Source: Polytrichum commune (lineage: Eukaryota > Streptophyta > Polytrichopsida > Polytrichales > Polytrichaceae). Taken from it: a stretch of 64,000 nucleotides of DNA. The notes beneath the pieces were generated by a model. The model searched no databases. It saw only the letters and a list, made by a program, of their open reading frames with translations, and had not been told where the DNA came from. The first letter of the stretch is position 1, and the number at the start of each line of letters is the position of its first letter. This document shows, one piece after another, positions 32,431 to 44,560 of this stretch. The stretch spans positions 68,300,033-68,364,032 of the forward strand of contig OX485804.1 in NCBI GenBank assembly GCA_950295325.1, read 5' to 3'. Position numbers and translations under genes: made by a program.

Positions 32431-33240
32431 GCTCAATTGTCAACATGATTGAGGGAAGGGGAGCTATGGGACCATTCGATGAGCATAAGAATCTTCACTT
32501 GGGTATTGATTAAGGATGTTCGTATGTATTTCATAAATGATGAGGCTAGTGAATGCCATGAAATTGTTTTTAGAGTCCATGAAGCCAAAAGGCTTATGGA
32601 ACAGAAAATACATTGGGATGGGTGCCAGACTAGATAATTTCCCAAAGTGGCAGAGTGCAGTAAGCATCCCGCGAGATAGAGGTAAACATTGGCTTGGTGG
32701 TCCAATTGAAAGAAATACAAACTTGAGGTTTCCTAATACTACATATTCAAAAAGTGATTGGAGTCATACATGGGACACTCCAACACAAAAGTGTGCCTCA
32801 ATTTCGACTACACTATAAGAGAAAAAGTGGTATAATCTATCATCTCTAAAGATAAGAATAGTCGACCCATCATCCAATTTCAATGGCAAGTCTGTGATTC
32901 AAGATGCGGTAACTAGCAATGATCTTGCATTATGGTGGTGTTGACAATGCCAATGGCTACCAGCACGATTTGGATCTCCTAATCATTCCACACTAATTGT
33001 GTATTCTATATCCTCAAAAAGTAGATACATAGAGAGAAAAATATCGAAATAGCACATGCCTACTTGAGGGATGTTCATGGTTCATGATGTAAGGTTAGGA
33101 GCCATCCCAAAGCTTAACCCCTAAATGCAATGTACAAAGTTGGTTTGAACAAGAAAAGGGTGATTCCATGGGCAAACTAAATGAAATGAAATTGATTTCA
33201 AAGTTAGTGAAACCGAAAGACGATGACATTTAGCAATCTA
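32431..33240. other. Intergenic, no gene seen
   Basis: Three overlapping frames on both strands (32433-32818) reach 62-95 codons, but none carries a recognisable domain. Confidence 0.4.
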
Positions 33241-33398
33241 CATAACATTGTTCATATCCATAACAATGTTATGTGGGACTGACAATATTTCATGAAATAT
33301 TCCCATATTCAGACCAATGTACGAAGAATATCCGATAATATTTTTGTGGAACATTGTCAGTCCCACAAACCATTGTTATGAATGTGAATCATGTTATG
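33241..33398 (+). mobile_element. MITE family D, complete copy (158 bp), TA-flanked
   Basis: The element begins CATAACATTGTTCATATCC and ends with the imperfect inverse (ATGTGAATCATGTTATG), with TA on both sides (33239-33240, 33399-33400). The two halves pair along most of their length, so it is a foldback-type MITE. Relatives are a truncated copy at 45605-45680 and the expanded copy at 53274-53931. Confidence 0.75.
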
Positions 33399-35820
33399 TA
33401 TAGACGAAGTTCTACATACATACATACATTGGGGTGGGTGCTTGAAGGGTAAGTTTAGCCATGGCCCCTTGAATGTGTGGGGGGCATGTACATGGGGAAG
33501 CCTCACCTACCATGCCATGGCATATGGGCCATATGCACCCATACATACATACGAGACTCCGTGATATAAAGAGATTCAATAGGCCAATCATGGGCCCACA
33601 TTGGACAGCGAAGCCATCCTTTGGAAGGAATATTCTTGGTCCATGGTACACACAACTTTTCAAGTAACTTATTTTATTCCCCATCCCCATTCGGAATAGT
33701 AGGGGAATAGTGAAATACAAGTTTATTGAAGGCCACTGAATTCTAGTAATATCTGTACCCCACATTCTACACAATTTGACCGAGTAACTTAGCTGTCTTA
33801 TTTGGCACGCCCTTGTGTGTTGGAATGCCCCCCCCCCCCTTTATGGTTTTATTAGACACATTAGAGTTATCTATAAAAGCCTTTAGTTTGTCATGTATCG
33901 GAGCCTCTTTTGAGACTTGGGTAAATCTTTTGGGATCTCCTCTTCTTACCTCTCAAATTTTGAGATGATTTTAGGATCTAATATAGGTTATACGCATGGG
34001 ACCCGTTGTCCTAAATCCATGATTAGCCCATGCAAGGTTGGCTTGGTCCACCCATCTTAGTAGAAAAAAAACATAAAGCCAGTTCTTAATAGCATGACAC
34101 CACTCTTTGTGTATGATAATTTAAGGTCCACTTTATACTTGGGGCTGGATTGAGGGCTGGCCCCAATTCTAAAAGTTTGGCCCAAGAGGACCGTTCACTT
34201 TCATCAAATCCGGCCCAAGGGCTTTGTACTAGGGTTGGGCCCAAACACACTTTTCATGTGTGGCATCCCAGGTGGCACGATTTTGGAGCCAAGCCTTTGG
34301 GCGGGATTGAAGAAATCAGGATGAATTTTTTCCTCGGCCCAAACTCTCAACATGAGCCAAATTGGGCTCATATGTTGGATAATGAACATCTCTACCATTG
34401 GTTCATAGAAGGTTGATTCTCATCACTACATTGTCCTTCAAAAACATCATGACCTAAAATCATGCCTCATCACTTTACATGTGGCAAGGTTGGGCCCACA
34501 AAAAGTTGATAAACTTGGGTTGGATTGAGTTGAGCCAGTGCTTGGGGCGGCCCCGAGCCTTGTATAAAGTGGGCCCAATCATTGAGAAAACTTAGATGAT
34601 TTTGTGTTAATCATCACAAATTCAAGGTTTGGGACTAAACCCATGCTTTCATTTGCTTTCTTTTCAAAATAACTTTATTAGGTTTCCTTCTTTATTTCGG
34701 GATGTGATAGTATGCAATCTCAAATTATTTTTTGAATTGGACTACCAAGTTGATATTAGCCCTCGAGGTAAATGTGTCTTAAATAGTTGTCATTTTTTTC
34801 CTTTAACTAGTCCACTTCTCTTAAGATACCTAAAAATCAATTGGCCGTATTGATCTACAAACTAATACAAAGTTTACTTAAGCCATTAGCATTCCTTAAT
34901 TCCAAATAGTAAGTGACACTAAATATCATATTTAGTGTATGGTGTTTTGTAATATCTTGATGTTTTTTAGTCCCATAAGCTATCTCATTTTCTTGACTTT
35001 AAAATCTGTTTCATATTAAAGTATGATCGGGCATATCTCCACCCAAATTCAAATTTATATGCATCATTTGGAAATTGAGTCTAATGCCAACAACACAATG
35101 ACCAAAAAAATTGTGTTTTTTGGTGTTTTTTGTGTTTTGTTTTTTTTGTTTTTTTAGCAAATAAACAATCTATGCTTTATATGGCTTACGCATAGAGGTA
35201 CTTGTATGGGCATGCCAATATGGCCCTTGCACCCATCCATAACAACATATCACTTTAATGTGGTCCCCCAACCGTTTCCGTGGCGAGCAGTGGAGCGACA
35301 TGCCTTTACAACTGCCACCACCACATTGTCATTTATATAGATACCATTTGGCATCAATTATCTAGTTGGTCAGTGAATCCGGAAGATGGCAAAAAAATAC
35401 TTGAATATTTTATTGAGTGAAGATTCAATGATCTAAATGTCAATATACATCATAGTACCTACACATATCCCATGTACTTTTACGTTTACTTCTACTTTTA
35501 TGTTTACTTGTACTTTTATTTTTATTTTGACTTTTATGTTTATTTTTATTTTAACTTTTATTTTTATTTTTATTTTTATAGGCATGTCTTTTCCTTTTTT
35601 TTAATTCATATATAGCCCAAGAATCAATAGGCACCAACACAAACATCCTCACGTTTGAATACAATAAAAGAGGTTGTGAAATCTAATTTGTTTTTCCTGG
35701 GCCTCAAAATTCGATTTCTGTGCCAAACCAAGATCAAATTGGCTCTTAAATTGGTAATTCCAACTTACTTACATTTGATTTTCTACTTCAACACGTGAAG
35801 AATTAATACGTACACCCAAA
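33399..35820. other. Intergenic with a two-copy dispersed repeat
   Basis: 33850-34120 resembles 44935-45240 (shared GGGACCCGTTGTCCTAAAT and GGAGCCT contexts), a dispersed repeat of unknown class. 34911-34942 is a lone TIR-like AGTAAGTGACACTAAATATC. A C homopolymer of 12 lies at 33828-33839, and TTTTTA-type low complexity at about 35480-35580. No gene is seen. Confidence 0.45.
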
Positions 35821-36126
35821 ATGGGAGGCAACTCGGAGGAAACTAAGCTTAAGAGTTTTGATGAACATGCTAAAAGTGTTGGCATAATGGAGAGGTTTTG
35901 GGAACTTTGGAGATGGTTTGTGTGGGGGAAAAAAACCCCACAAAACACATCCACCGGGTCCCAAATCACACAAAGTGAGCCGAAGCCTATAGAGTCACCT
36001 TCGACGCCCATCTCTCGAGCTAAATCGGCACCTATTGACATCCCAAGACGGGTCCAACAACGACCAAGATCAGACACGTACCTCTTCGAGGTGGATCATC
36101 CCCGACATTACCCAGGCAATTATTGA
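35821..36126 (+). CDS. Possible small orphan protein, 101 residues
   Basis: An intronless frame from an ATG in good context (AAAATGGGAGG) to TGA has balanced codon use for such an AT-rich area. The N-terminal half is helical-looking with a tryptophan cluster (ERFWELWRWFVWG, residues 24-36). The C-terminal half is proline-, serine- and arginine-rich (SPSTPISRAKSAP). No signal peptide or known domain is seen. It could be a young gene, a remnant or chance. Confidence 0.25.
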   Translation: MGGNSEETKLKSFDEHAKSVGIMERFWELWRWFVWGKKTPQNTSTGSQITQSEPKPIESPSTPISRAKSAPIDIPRRVQQRPRSDTYLFEVDHPRHYPGNY

Positions 36127-38748
36127 GCTGGGGGTCCTCCAAAACACCAGTAGTGGGTCCTTATTGACACACAACATGAGCCGAACTTGTCATTGTTTTA
36201 TGTGTTGATTTTTGTGAAAATATTTGTTGATATATGCTTATATATGTTGATATAGTAAAACGCTAAGCCTTGCCATTTTCTATTCTTTTAGTGAAGTTAA
36301 TTACATTTCTATATGGATGGCTCCATTGGAAATTGTATTATTTCATAGTTGTCAAGATTTATGGAAGTATATATTTAGGTATATCAATAATAACGAGGTT
36401 TTTTGGGTACAAGTATATGTTGTTATTGTTGTAATTATATTTTAATAATAAAATATCATGTTTTATTATTTAATTCAAAATCGCCCATGTAAGATGGCAG
36501 TGCTCATAATGAAAACATGGCATATGGACTCATGGTTCTCTTAATACAAATTTAGGATATGTTTTCCTCCGAGAATGGCTTTTGCACCCTTCACAAACTT
36601 CCATGGGCTAATTTAACATGTATAAATGATACACTGTTGAAATAACAACATGAATCCCTAATCGATGTGTTCCAAAAATAGCCCATGTTATGCTGCTATG
36701 AAGAAAATCAACATATGAATTATTCACATATTCCAAGACAACCATGGTATATGCCAGTAGCTATGATATTAACATGTCAAATACCTAATACAACACCATT
36801 TGGGGAAAATGCGATGCCCTCCCAAACCCCCACCCGAAGAAGAAACCCAACAAAATTCAATGCTATGGTTTTACACGGGCAAATGTTTTTCTTACTAGTG
36901 TACAATGAGTTGGTAGTATTGTATGTATGGGTCACAAATTGGACCTAGATGACTCACGGCAACTTGTTTGGAATGATATGCTTATAAACAATTCCTCTAG
37001 ATGTGTGACTCTATGCACCTTGTTTGGAAAATCCACAAATTAGGGTACGTCAAGATAATTGTTTTGAATGTATCTCAAGCACTTCAACATTGTTTGAAAG
37101 TAACAAAATCTCTAACGAGATAATGGACATAAGTGACAAGCACGTACATTGGCAGTGTATCAACCATGTGAAGGTGAGTTGGTAATGTGAGGTAGTGTAT
37201 TTCATGAAGTTATATGCCATGTGTTGTTTCATACAAGCATTTCATACAATTTACGAGTTTTCTTTTCTTTTCTTTTCTTTTCAAATGTTTGGCACCCTTG
37301 TTCTCCACAATAGAATATTGAAAATTTTGAGATTTTCCTTAAAGAGAGTGCCCTTGCCAATTTTCTCACTCTTAATCCCTCAAGAGTTTTTAACAATCTC
37401 AAAATCGACCATGAAAATAACATTTCTCCTTTAAAAAGAGAAAAAACTCTTGAAACAATGACGTTCATCAAGGATTGTTGCACAAAATCTAAATCTTTGG
37501 CGGCTTGGAGTGTTTATTTGGGCGTTCTAAAAGGGCTGCAATTTGAAAGTATATCACAAATAACAATACGGGCCTTTTTAAAGTGTAGTTTATAAAAACA
37601 AGGTTCCTAGAAATAAGAATAATATGTCAAGAAAAGTTGCAAGGGGAAAACTATGATGGGCGTCCAAAAAATGTCATCATTGTGTGTCAATTGTTTTGTT
37701 ATTGGCTACACTCCTACCATATTACGAAAATTGTGGTGTTCTTAACTTTGACAACCCATTAACATTAGACTTTTGGCCTTGTTGCGGTGAGAGGTGGGAT
37801 AAACTAAGCCTCAAATCATCACCTTACCCTAAACAAAATTTTTAGCATTAGCAAGGACCCCCAACCATCTCACTAAGGTGAGAGAGCGGCCAAAAACGGT
37901 CTCTTAGGCACCTAGGGGTTCATGGTATTCATAAGGCATGTGGCCCATAATGACAAACATTGCACTAAATATATAATTTGGTGTGGCTCCAACTTTTCAT
38001 CGTCAACCCACATAACATGTCATGGAATTGTGAAGTGACAACTGGAAATCATGTCAGATGACACTTGGAGTTATGTGACATGTTATGATGGCCACTTATA
38101 TTTGCATGGTGCACAAATTTTGATGTCCAACTAAATCATATATGTAGTGTACTATAAAGAAAACAAACGAAAAACTCCATGATGACTACGCTCTTTCTTC
38201 TATCTAATGAGGGTCTGAAATAGAGTGTCATCAAATTAAGGTGGTCCGACACTTTAGTTGAAGATTTTATGTGAAATAAAGTGGCTAAACAAACCAAGTA
38301 TTGTTTGCACGTGTCAATTTGTGGGTTTATGCCACCATCGTTTTATCACCACTCCTTGCACATGGTCATTGCTTTGAGAGTAAACAATAGCTCTAAATAT
38401 CTCAAGACGGCTTGTCTTGCCTTGATGCCACCATTGCTTAATGCAATTTTTGTATAGTGGATTGTTTTATAATTTTTAGTATGTGCTTGCGGGTTTCAAA
38501 GTGCACATTATATTGTGAAATGCAAAGTCTTGCAAACTACGTTGTTGTATCTATTTAAAGGAACATTATGAGTCTTCTACTATAGTGAGGACTGCATTAA
38601 ACAAAAATAACTAAATTAGTGACAAAAGTTTCAAATAGTGAAGGTTATACTAAATAGGATAAAGAGTGTAAGTATAATGTTCAATTGTACAGGTCGATGA
38701 CTTGAATAATTGTGACCCACACTTAAGAAGATACACCGTGTAGTATAA
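36127..38748. other. Intergenic, no gene seen
   Basis: AT-rich, with a TTTTC microsatellite at 37260-37281. Frames are short and featureless. Confidence 0.5.
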
Positions 38749-39045
38749 GGGCGGGTTTACATTCGAGTCCATGTTCAAGAAACTTGGGGGTCCAAAACAC
38801 CCTCAATTGGACCTTACTTTTGAGCTCAACATTGGACCCAAGCTTGAAGATTAGTTTCTCAAACTAGGAGAAATATATTCTTGAATCAAGACTGTTGAAA
38901 TTTGACAAGACAAGCGACGCCACACTAAACGCCGCTTCACCTTCTCACACTTTGGACCCGGACCCTAGCGCAAACTCTTTGGATCCAAATTCCACTCTCG
39001 ACCAATAGGATCGTTCGACTTTGGAGTTTCTTTGGCCTTGGACCA
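38749..39045 (+). mobile_element. Truncated copy of long-TIR element (family G)
   Basis: It starts GGGCGGGTTTAC and carries the same TTGGACCCAAGCTT and GGAGTTTCTTTGG landmarks as 2127-2756. Its right terminus is missing and is replaced abruptly by another repeat (39046-39275). Confidence 0.5.
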
Positions 39046-39275
39046 ATGAACGGGGAGAACCGACAACTAGCTACATATGAGCCAATTCAGTTTGAGAAAT
39101 AACCAGTTGAAGCTCAAGACTTTAGGAAAATTACCCATCATTTTTAGAGGAATTTAGAAGACACACCCCAAATTAGTAAAGAAAAACCAAAAGATGTGAA
39201 CATGCAACCATTTGGACTTGGAAACACTAGGATCTCGACTGATTATGTCCAAAAACCTCTCCGGACATTGCCTTG
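39046..39275 (+). repeat. Dispersed repeat family H, copy 1
   Basis: It begins AATGAACGGGGAGAACC and shares GAGAAATAACC, CAAGACTTTAGG and ATCTCGACTGA with 49497-49720. A partial copy is at 45910-45985. The class is unknown and it is non-coding. Confidence 0.55.
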
Positions 39276-41903
39276 AACCCTACTCTAATAAGGGTGGATC
39301 CACAACATAAAGTAACTTAGTGCCGGTGTGAATGAGGCCAATTTGTGCACTAGAATCTAGATTGTGTGAGGCTGTAGAATACACAAGGGAAGTCGGAGCC
39401 CTTGCCTTGGCTTGTGCATGATCACCCTCCACGGGGCCCAAGTTGCACGACCACTTTTCCCATGTGGGCTTTTGGCACACCCAATTCCCAAGTCTTGCAT
39501 TGTATATTACAACTTAACTTAGGGCATCTTTACACTAGTGACAAGTGACCATGGCCACCGCTTTCTAAAATCTCTCAGTGGTTGGAAAACGAGTGGCAGT
39601 CCCACTTCGTTTTACACAAAGTCGTCAGGGTAAGAAGTGACCGTGGGTGAACATGTCAAAAATTGGGTTGGGATATGAAAGTGGCATGGACTCCTACATG
39701 TTTATGACTGAATAGTGTTTGGTGGTCACATGAATTTGCGGCAAGAAATCCACATGGTGTTCTCAAATAAAAATTAATGTGACCATGTCCAAAGAACAAA
39801 TATGTTTAATAAATATTGAACATAGTCTAAATATGGCAACATCTTATTTTATTTTGTCTCTATTTAAAAAAAATCTTCATTTACATAAAAAAGGAGACGT
39901 CTTGGTCTAAGGGTTAGTTTTCATGTAGGTTGCTCGCTCACCAGTTCTAGAGTCTAGTAGGGGAGTGGCCTACATGGAAACTAACCCTAAGTCCACTTTA
40001 CATTATGTCCCGTGACTAATGGTTTAAGAAAACGATGTGGATTTCCCTTGGTCAAGGTCTTCATACCGCCAATTATGACCACAAGAAAAAATCCTATATG
40101 ATTTTCTTTTCATAGCCCTTGGTCACGTGTGTAAAATGGTCTTGAATATAGAAACCCAAGGGTCGTTCACACTAGGGATAGTTATGGTCGTGGGTTACTT
40201 TCTTTGGGATCCATCTTCATGGAAAATGCATAATAGGTAAATGCTAACCACAACCACCTCCTAACCCATGTGGTTCATGCTTGTGTGGCATCACTAAAGA
40301 GTTACAAGGCCAAGGTTTGGGGAGAAAGTTGAGGAGGCAACCACTTGATCCCCTACAATCCAATGCCAACAAGGATAATAATCACTTTAAATTCTCCTTG
40401 AGTTTAGGACCACCAACGATGGATTGTGATATAATAAATCAACCCCACCACCAACCACAATCACATGAATTCACACAAGACGAATGTCAGTGGAAGTAAT
40501 TGTAGTTGTGGCTGATTGTTGTGGTTAACCAAGTCCAAAACCACATCCCCTTTGCAATGCAAATGTCCCTTTATTGGGGAAATCCCCCCCCCCCCCCAAC
40601 GGACCCAAAAAGAAAAGAAAAAGAAAAGGTAAAGGTATCCCGTGGGCCACGTAAATTACTAAGATATGTGGACCTTGTAAACTTACTAGGATATGTGGAC
40701 CTTACGTGGTTGCTCTCTTTAAACATAGACCTACATTTGAGTCATATATGGCAAGGCTTCTTGTATTTAAGAACATATGCCAACACACTAGCAGTACACT
40801 AAGATTGGACTATGTGTTCAAAAGTATGTTAGCCATCAAATGGGCCACAATGTTTTTGGAAATGTGAGATGGCTTTACACAAAAGGCTTGAATATTACTA
40901 GAGATAATCTTACACAAAATAGTGCAAAATCACCAAAAGACAACATCTATATGTCTTTGTGTTGCAAATATTAACCATATTCAATGCTTTTTAACGTAAA
41001 AGTATACACACATTATTCACATGTTCATTTAATAACATGTTAAATTTGTACCAATTGTGAAGTGTAGTTAGCACATCAAATCACAAGAAACAAGTAGACA
41101 ATCACATGTGACAATGGCGACCACATATACCTCATATAGAAAGAAGCAATCGACACTAGTATATTTTAGTGCATTTTGTTTCTTGATACTTGTTCTTAAG
41201 GGAAAAAACCATGTATATTAACCAGTATGGAATGTACCAATATTCATAATATATTATTTGAGATAGGGTTTTGGTTGGCAACAATGGCTTAACATACACA
41301 TATACAACTTCAAATTACATCACGGCATTTGAAAGGCCATTATGGACTTATTGCGGGTTTAAGGGTAATTTATTCTAACACAATTATTCTAGGTGAGGGA
41401 GAGAGAGAGAGATGTGCATTTTTTTCCTTAGCTAATCCACATATGAAAGAGAGTCATGTCATAGATACGTGGACCAAAGTTATAGTCACTTTACACGCCT
41501 TGGAGATTAAATTACGCGGGCCTAGAAAATTGAAACCCATCCCAAGGTCGTATCATGGACCTTTGGGTGTAAGTGTAAAGATGTATGTAATGGGGCTCTC
41601 CACCAAATGCTAGTTTGTCATACTTCTAACCATGAAACTCTTCCACACAATAAGTTATGATACATCATCAAGGGTTATGAGAATTTGAATTGTCACTAAT
41701 GGTCTCGTGATTTTTATGTTAGACCCACTTCTTTGAGGTGGGCTTGACACAACATCCGGTAAGTCAATCCACAAAACATTGTCCATTCATGTCAAGAATA
41801 TCTCCACTTAGGTTGGCCATCCATTCAAACTTCTTTGGCCCTTTACTTCCTCGAGCGTTAATGTAAAGTGAAGTGCAATGGGCCCGGCCTCTTTCACCAA
41901 TAA
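39276..41903. other. Intergenic with a foldback and degraded repeats
   Basis: An inverted repeat at 39912-39984 pairs GGGTTAGTTTTCATGTAGG with CCTACATGGAAACTAACCC around a loop of about 35 bp. A C homopolymer of 14 lies at 40584-40597. 41690-41900 is a partial relative of the Harbinger-like MITE interior (TGTTAGACCCACTTC). No gene is seen. Confidence 0.45.
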
Positions 41904-42402
41904 AAGCCACTTCACAAATGAGACCGAGGGCCCGGTACCATTGCAATTCAAGCTCTCTCATTGGTGGAAAAGGCGGAGTCGGTCCAAGTTCGCTTCACAC
42001 TACACTTGAGGGACCACCAGAGTAAGTGAATTCAAGATGGATATAAAGTTTACATGGATTCCTACATGGCATCAAATGGATCATGTTTCATGGTCACTTG
42101 GATTATTTTCAAAACCCACTTTTTGGAGGAAGGCCTAACACAAAACCGGGAGACTATGGCAGTCAAAAATCTCACAACCATTCATTTTCTATACTTTATC
42201 ACATGTAAGGACATGCATGAATATAAATCTATTGAAATAGCATTTGGTTGAGGTCTTTGGTCACACATGCCCTCACACTACACTTCAGGGGCCGTGACCA
42301 TACTGCACGGTTTTGGAAGTGTCTCTAGACAACCTTTGGACACTTCTTCTAGGTTGTCACAATTTCATGGTCACAACTCTTGACTCGTGTGTGAAGTGGC
42401 TC
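41904..42402 (-). mobile_element. PIF/Harbinger-like MITE copy, flanked by TAA
   Basis: In reverse orientation to the other copies, it begins AAGCCACTTCACAAATGAG and ends TGTGTGAAGTGGCTC, with TAA on both sides (41901-41903, 42403-42405). This is the clearest simple copy with a matching 3-bp target duplication. It is 499 bp and non-coding. Confidence 0.75.
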
Positions 42403-43990
42403 TAAGACATACTATCTTTCACATGTTATGGGCCCTCAAGCTCTAGTGTAAAGTGGTCGTTAGAGCACGCCCAACAACCTCACCAAGTCGGTTGGGCAAC
42501 GACGTTCTTTATCTTTAGGAGGCGGGACCAACATTTTCCAAATCCCCAAAAGTAGTACGAGGTGGACAAAATGGAGCCCATTCTATGCCAAAGAAGCTCA
42601 AGTGTCAATACATATCCGCCTCTTTGAGTTGGGCCCCTACCACTACTACCAAAGATGAAAAACTATTCAATTATATTATAGTACGTGCAACTATTTGTAC
42701 ACAATTTTACCCTATAATTAGCACCAAAGGCCCCAAATTAGTCTAGAGGGACTCACTTGAGTTGAATGTACTAGAAACTTATAGGGTTGAGGTTTGTACT
42801 ATATTTCTTTTACTTAGGTAATAATGGTGGGGGCTCAGCTCAAAGAGGTAGGCATGTAGCCTTGGCCCGCCTCTACTACCTCTCAAAGTTCATGTGTTTA
42901 AGCAGTCGTAGGCTAATCAAATATTGTATCTACTAGTGGGACATCAACTTTACTACACCATTTATAGTGTTTAGTGTCATGCACACTATAGGTGAACAAT
43001 CTAAACTAGATGCCTAGAGATATCAAAGTGTCATGTATGGTAATTATCAACATGATACTATTCGTCAACATAAGTAACTTCTTGAAGTGAAGGAGTATTT
43101 ACATAATGATATTTAGTGTAGCACAATTAGATACTTGAGATGATGATTTTGCGTTTCAAAATGCAAGGGGAGGGTATTATTAAGCATACGAATGGCAAGT
43201 GTCACGTGTTTACATTTTAGTATGCAGAAGGAACATATTCTTGAGCACATCAATGAATGGTGTCATTTGTGTACACTTTTAGCCAACTTGTAGACCATTG
43301 TGTAACATAGGCATACACCTCATAACACTGCACCATTTGTGGTAGTTAGTTTCACTTACTATTCCTAGATACTAAATGCTATAACTTTGAATTGTTGATG
43401 TAAGTTTTGACCAAGTAATGATGTTATTGTTCCACAATGTCCAAACGACTAATTTGACATTTGGTTGGTAAAACATGAGATCTATAGTAAATAGTTGTAG
43501 CATTGCGTAGTTCTAAATAGTAAGCAACACTAAATACCATAAACAATCTATTGAATATATTCCTACCAAGATCCTAGTAAGCACACTTGTTCACCAAGTG
43601 TCATGAGGTGACACTAATGATGAAGTTGTTGACCGTGAATATAACCTAGCACACGCCTCAAAATATGAACACTAATATTACAAACGGTATAGTTTTCTAA
43701 GTTTTAAGCCCCACAATTTGTTGGTGTGACATCGACTTGGGTATTTTTTTGGTCATCTTTGAAGTTGGCTAATCTATTACACTAACTAGTCTACAATGAA
43801 CGTCAGTAAAAAGCTTATTGAAAAATTGAACCTTCCCTGATCAAGTTACGATTATAATAAACAAATGTTCATCGATCCCCTCAATTTAACACATAGGTCC
43901 TCCCAATCATATCCAATGTTGAGTGTGGACTAATCAACAAAGTTTTGAAGACGCAGACCAATCTCTTTTCAACATGTGTCAGTTATAATG
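42403..43990. mobile_element. Intergenic with family A MITE copies
   Basis: 43328-43550 is a family A MITE (left CACCATTTGTGGTAGTTAG, right AGTAAGCAACACTAAATACC, shared interior with 237-466). 42953-43010 is a left-end fragment of the same family. 42815-42850 resembles 62130-62170. No gene is seen. Confidence 0.5.
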
Positions 43991-44560
43991 TTCGTTCTTT
44001 GATCCTCACCTAACCACACACCACCAAAGGAATATCCAAGCAAGAAAAGTAACCGAATAACACCCGCACACCTTAAAAGTTGGGGGAGGAGCCGAAGGTC
44101 CTCGGCAACGCAAAGGAAAGGCCAATGCCTTGGAGGACGAGGATGACGGGTCCCGGGCAAGTGAGAGGCAAGGGAATATAATACAATAGAATAGAATAGA
44201 GAACAAAAGGCAACAAGGAGAGTCGTGACGTGACAAGGCGGGCAAAGCCTCATCCCCTAAGGACGTCACGAAACCAATAGCACACACGCTGGGCTAGGAG
44301 TGGCTGCCGGCTTTGGGCCTTATCAACAACCAACCAAAGGAAGGAAGGAAGGAAGGAAGGAAGGAAAGAGGGAGTAGCTTGGAATCATCAAGCCTTTCCT
44401 TTGCATGCTAGCACACGCGGAGGGAGAGCAAGAGAGAGAATCGATCGCTTAAAGAGATATCGCGTCATACATGGAGGAGTATAAGGCGGTGCAATTTCTT
44501 TTACCGTGTACGAAGATAGAAATCAAGAGGACTACAAAAGTTACGGTGATTTTGTTTTTT
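43991..44560. other. Isolated GC-rich segment, unresolved
   Basis: This stretch is notably GC-richer than its surroundings and contains a (GGAA)n microsatellite (44338-44366) and GA-rich sequence resembling a plant leader. A short frame starts at ATG 44471 (MEEYKAVQFLLPC) and runs 35 codons. It could be an orphaned promoter or first exon. Minus-strand frames at 43969-44287 have no recognisable domain. Confidence 0.25.

Noticed and set aside
43969-44287. Hydrophobic minus-strand frames in the GC-rich block
   Set aside because: Two overlapping frames with no family match; composition-driven.
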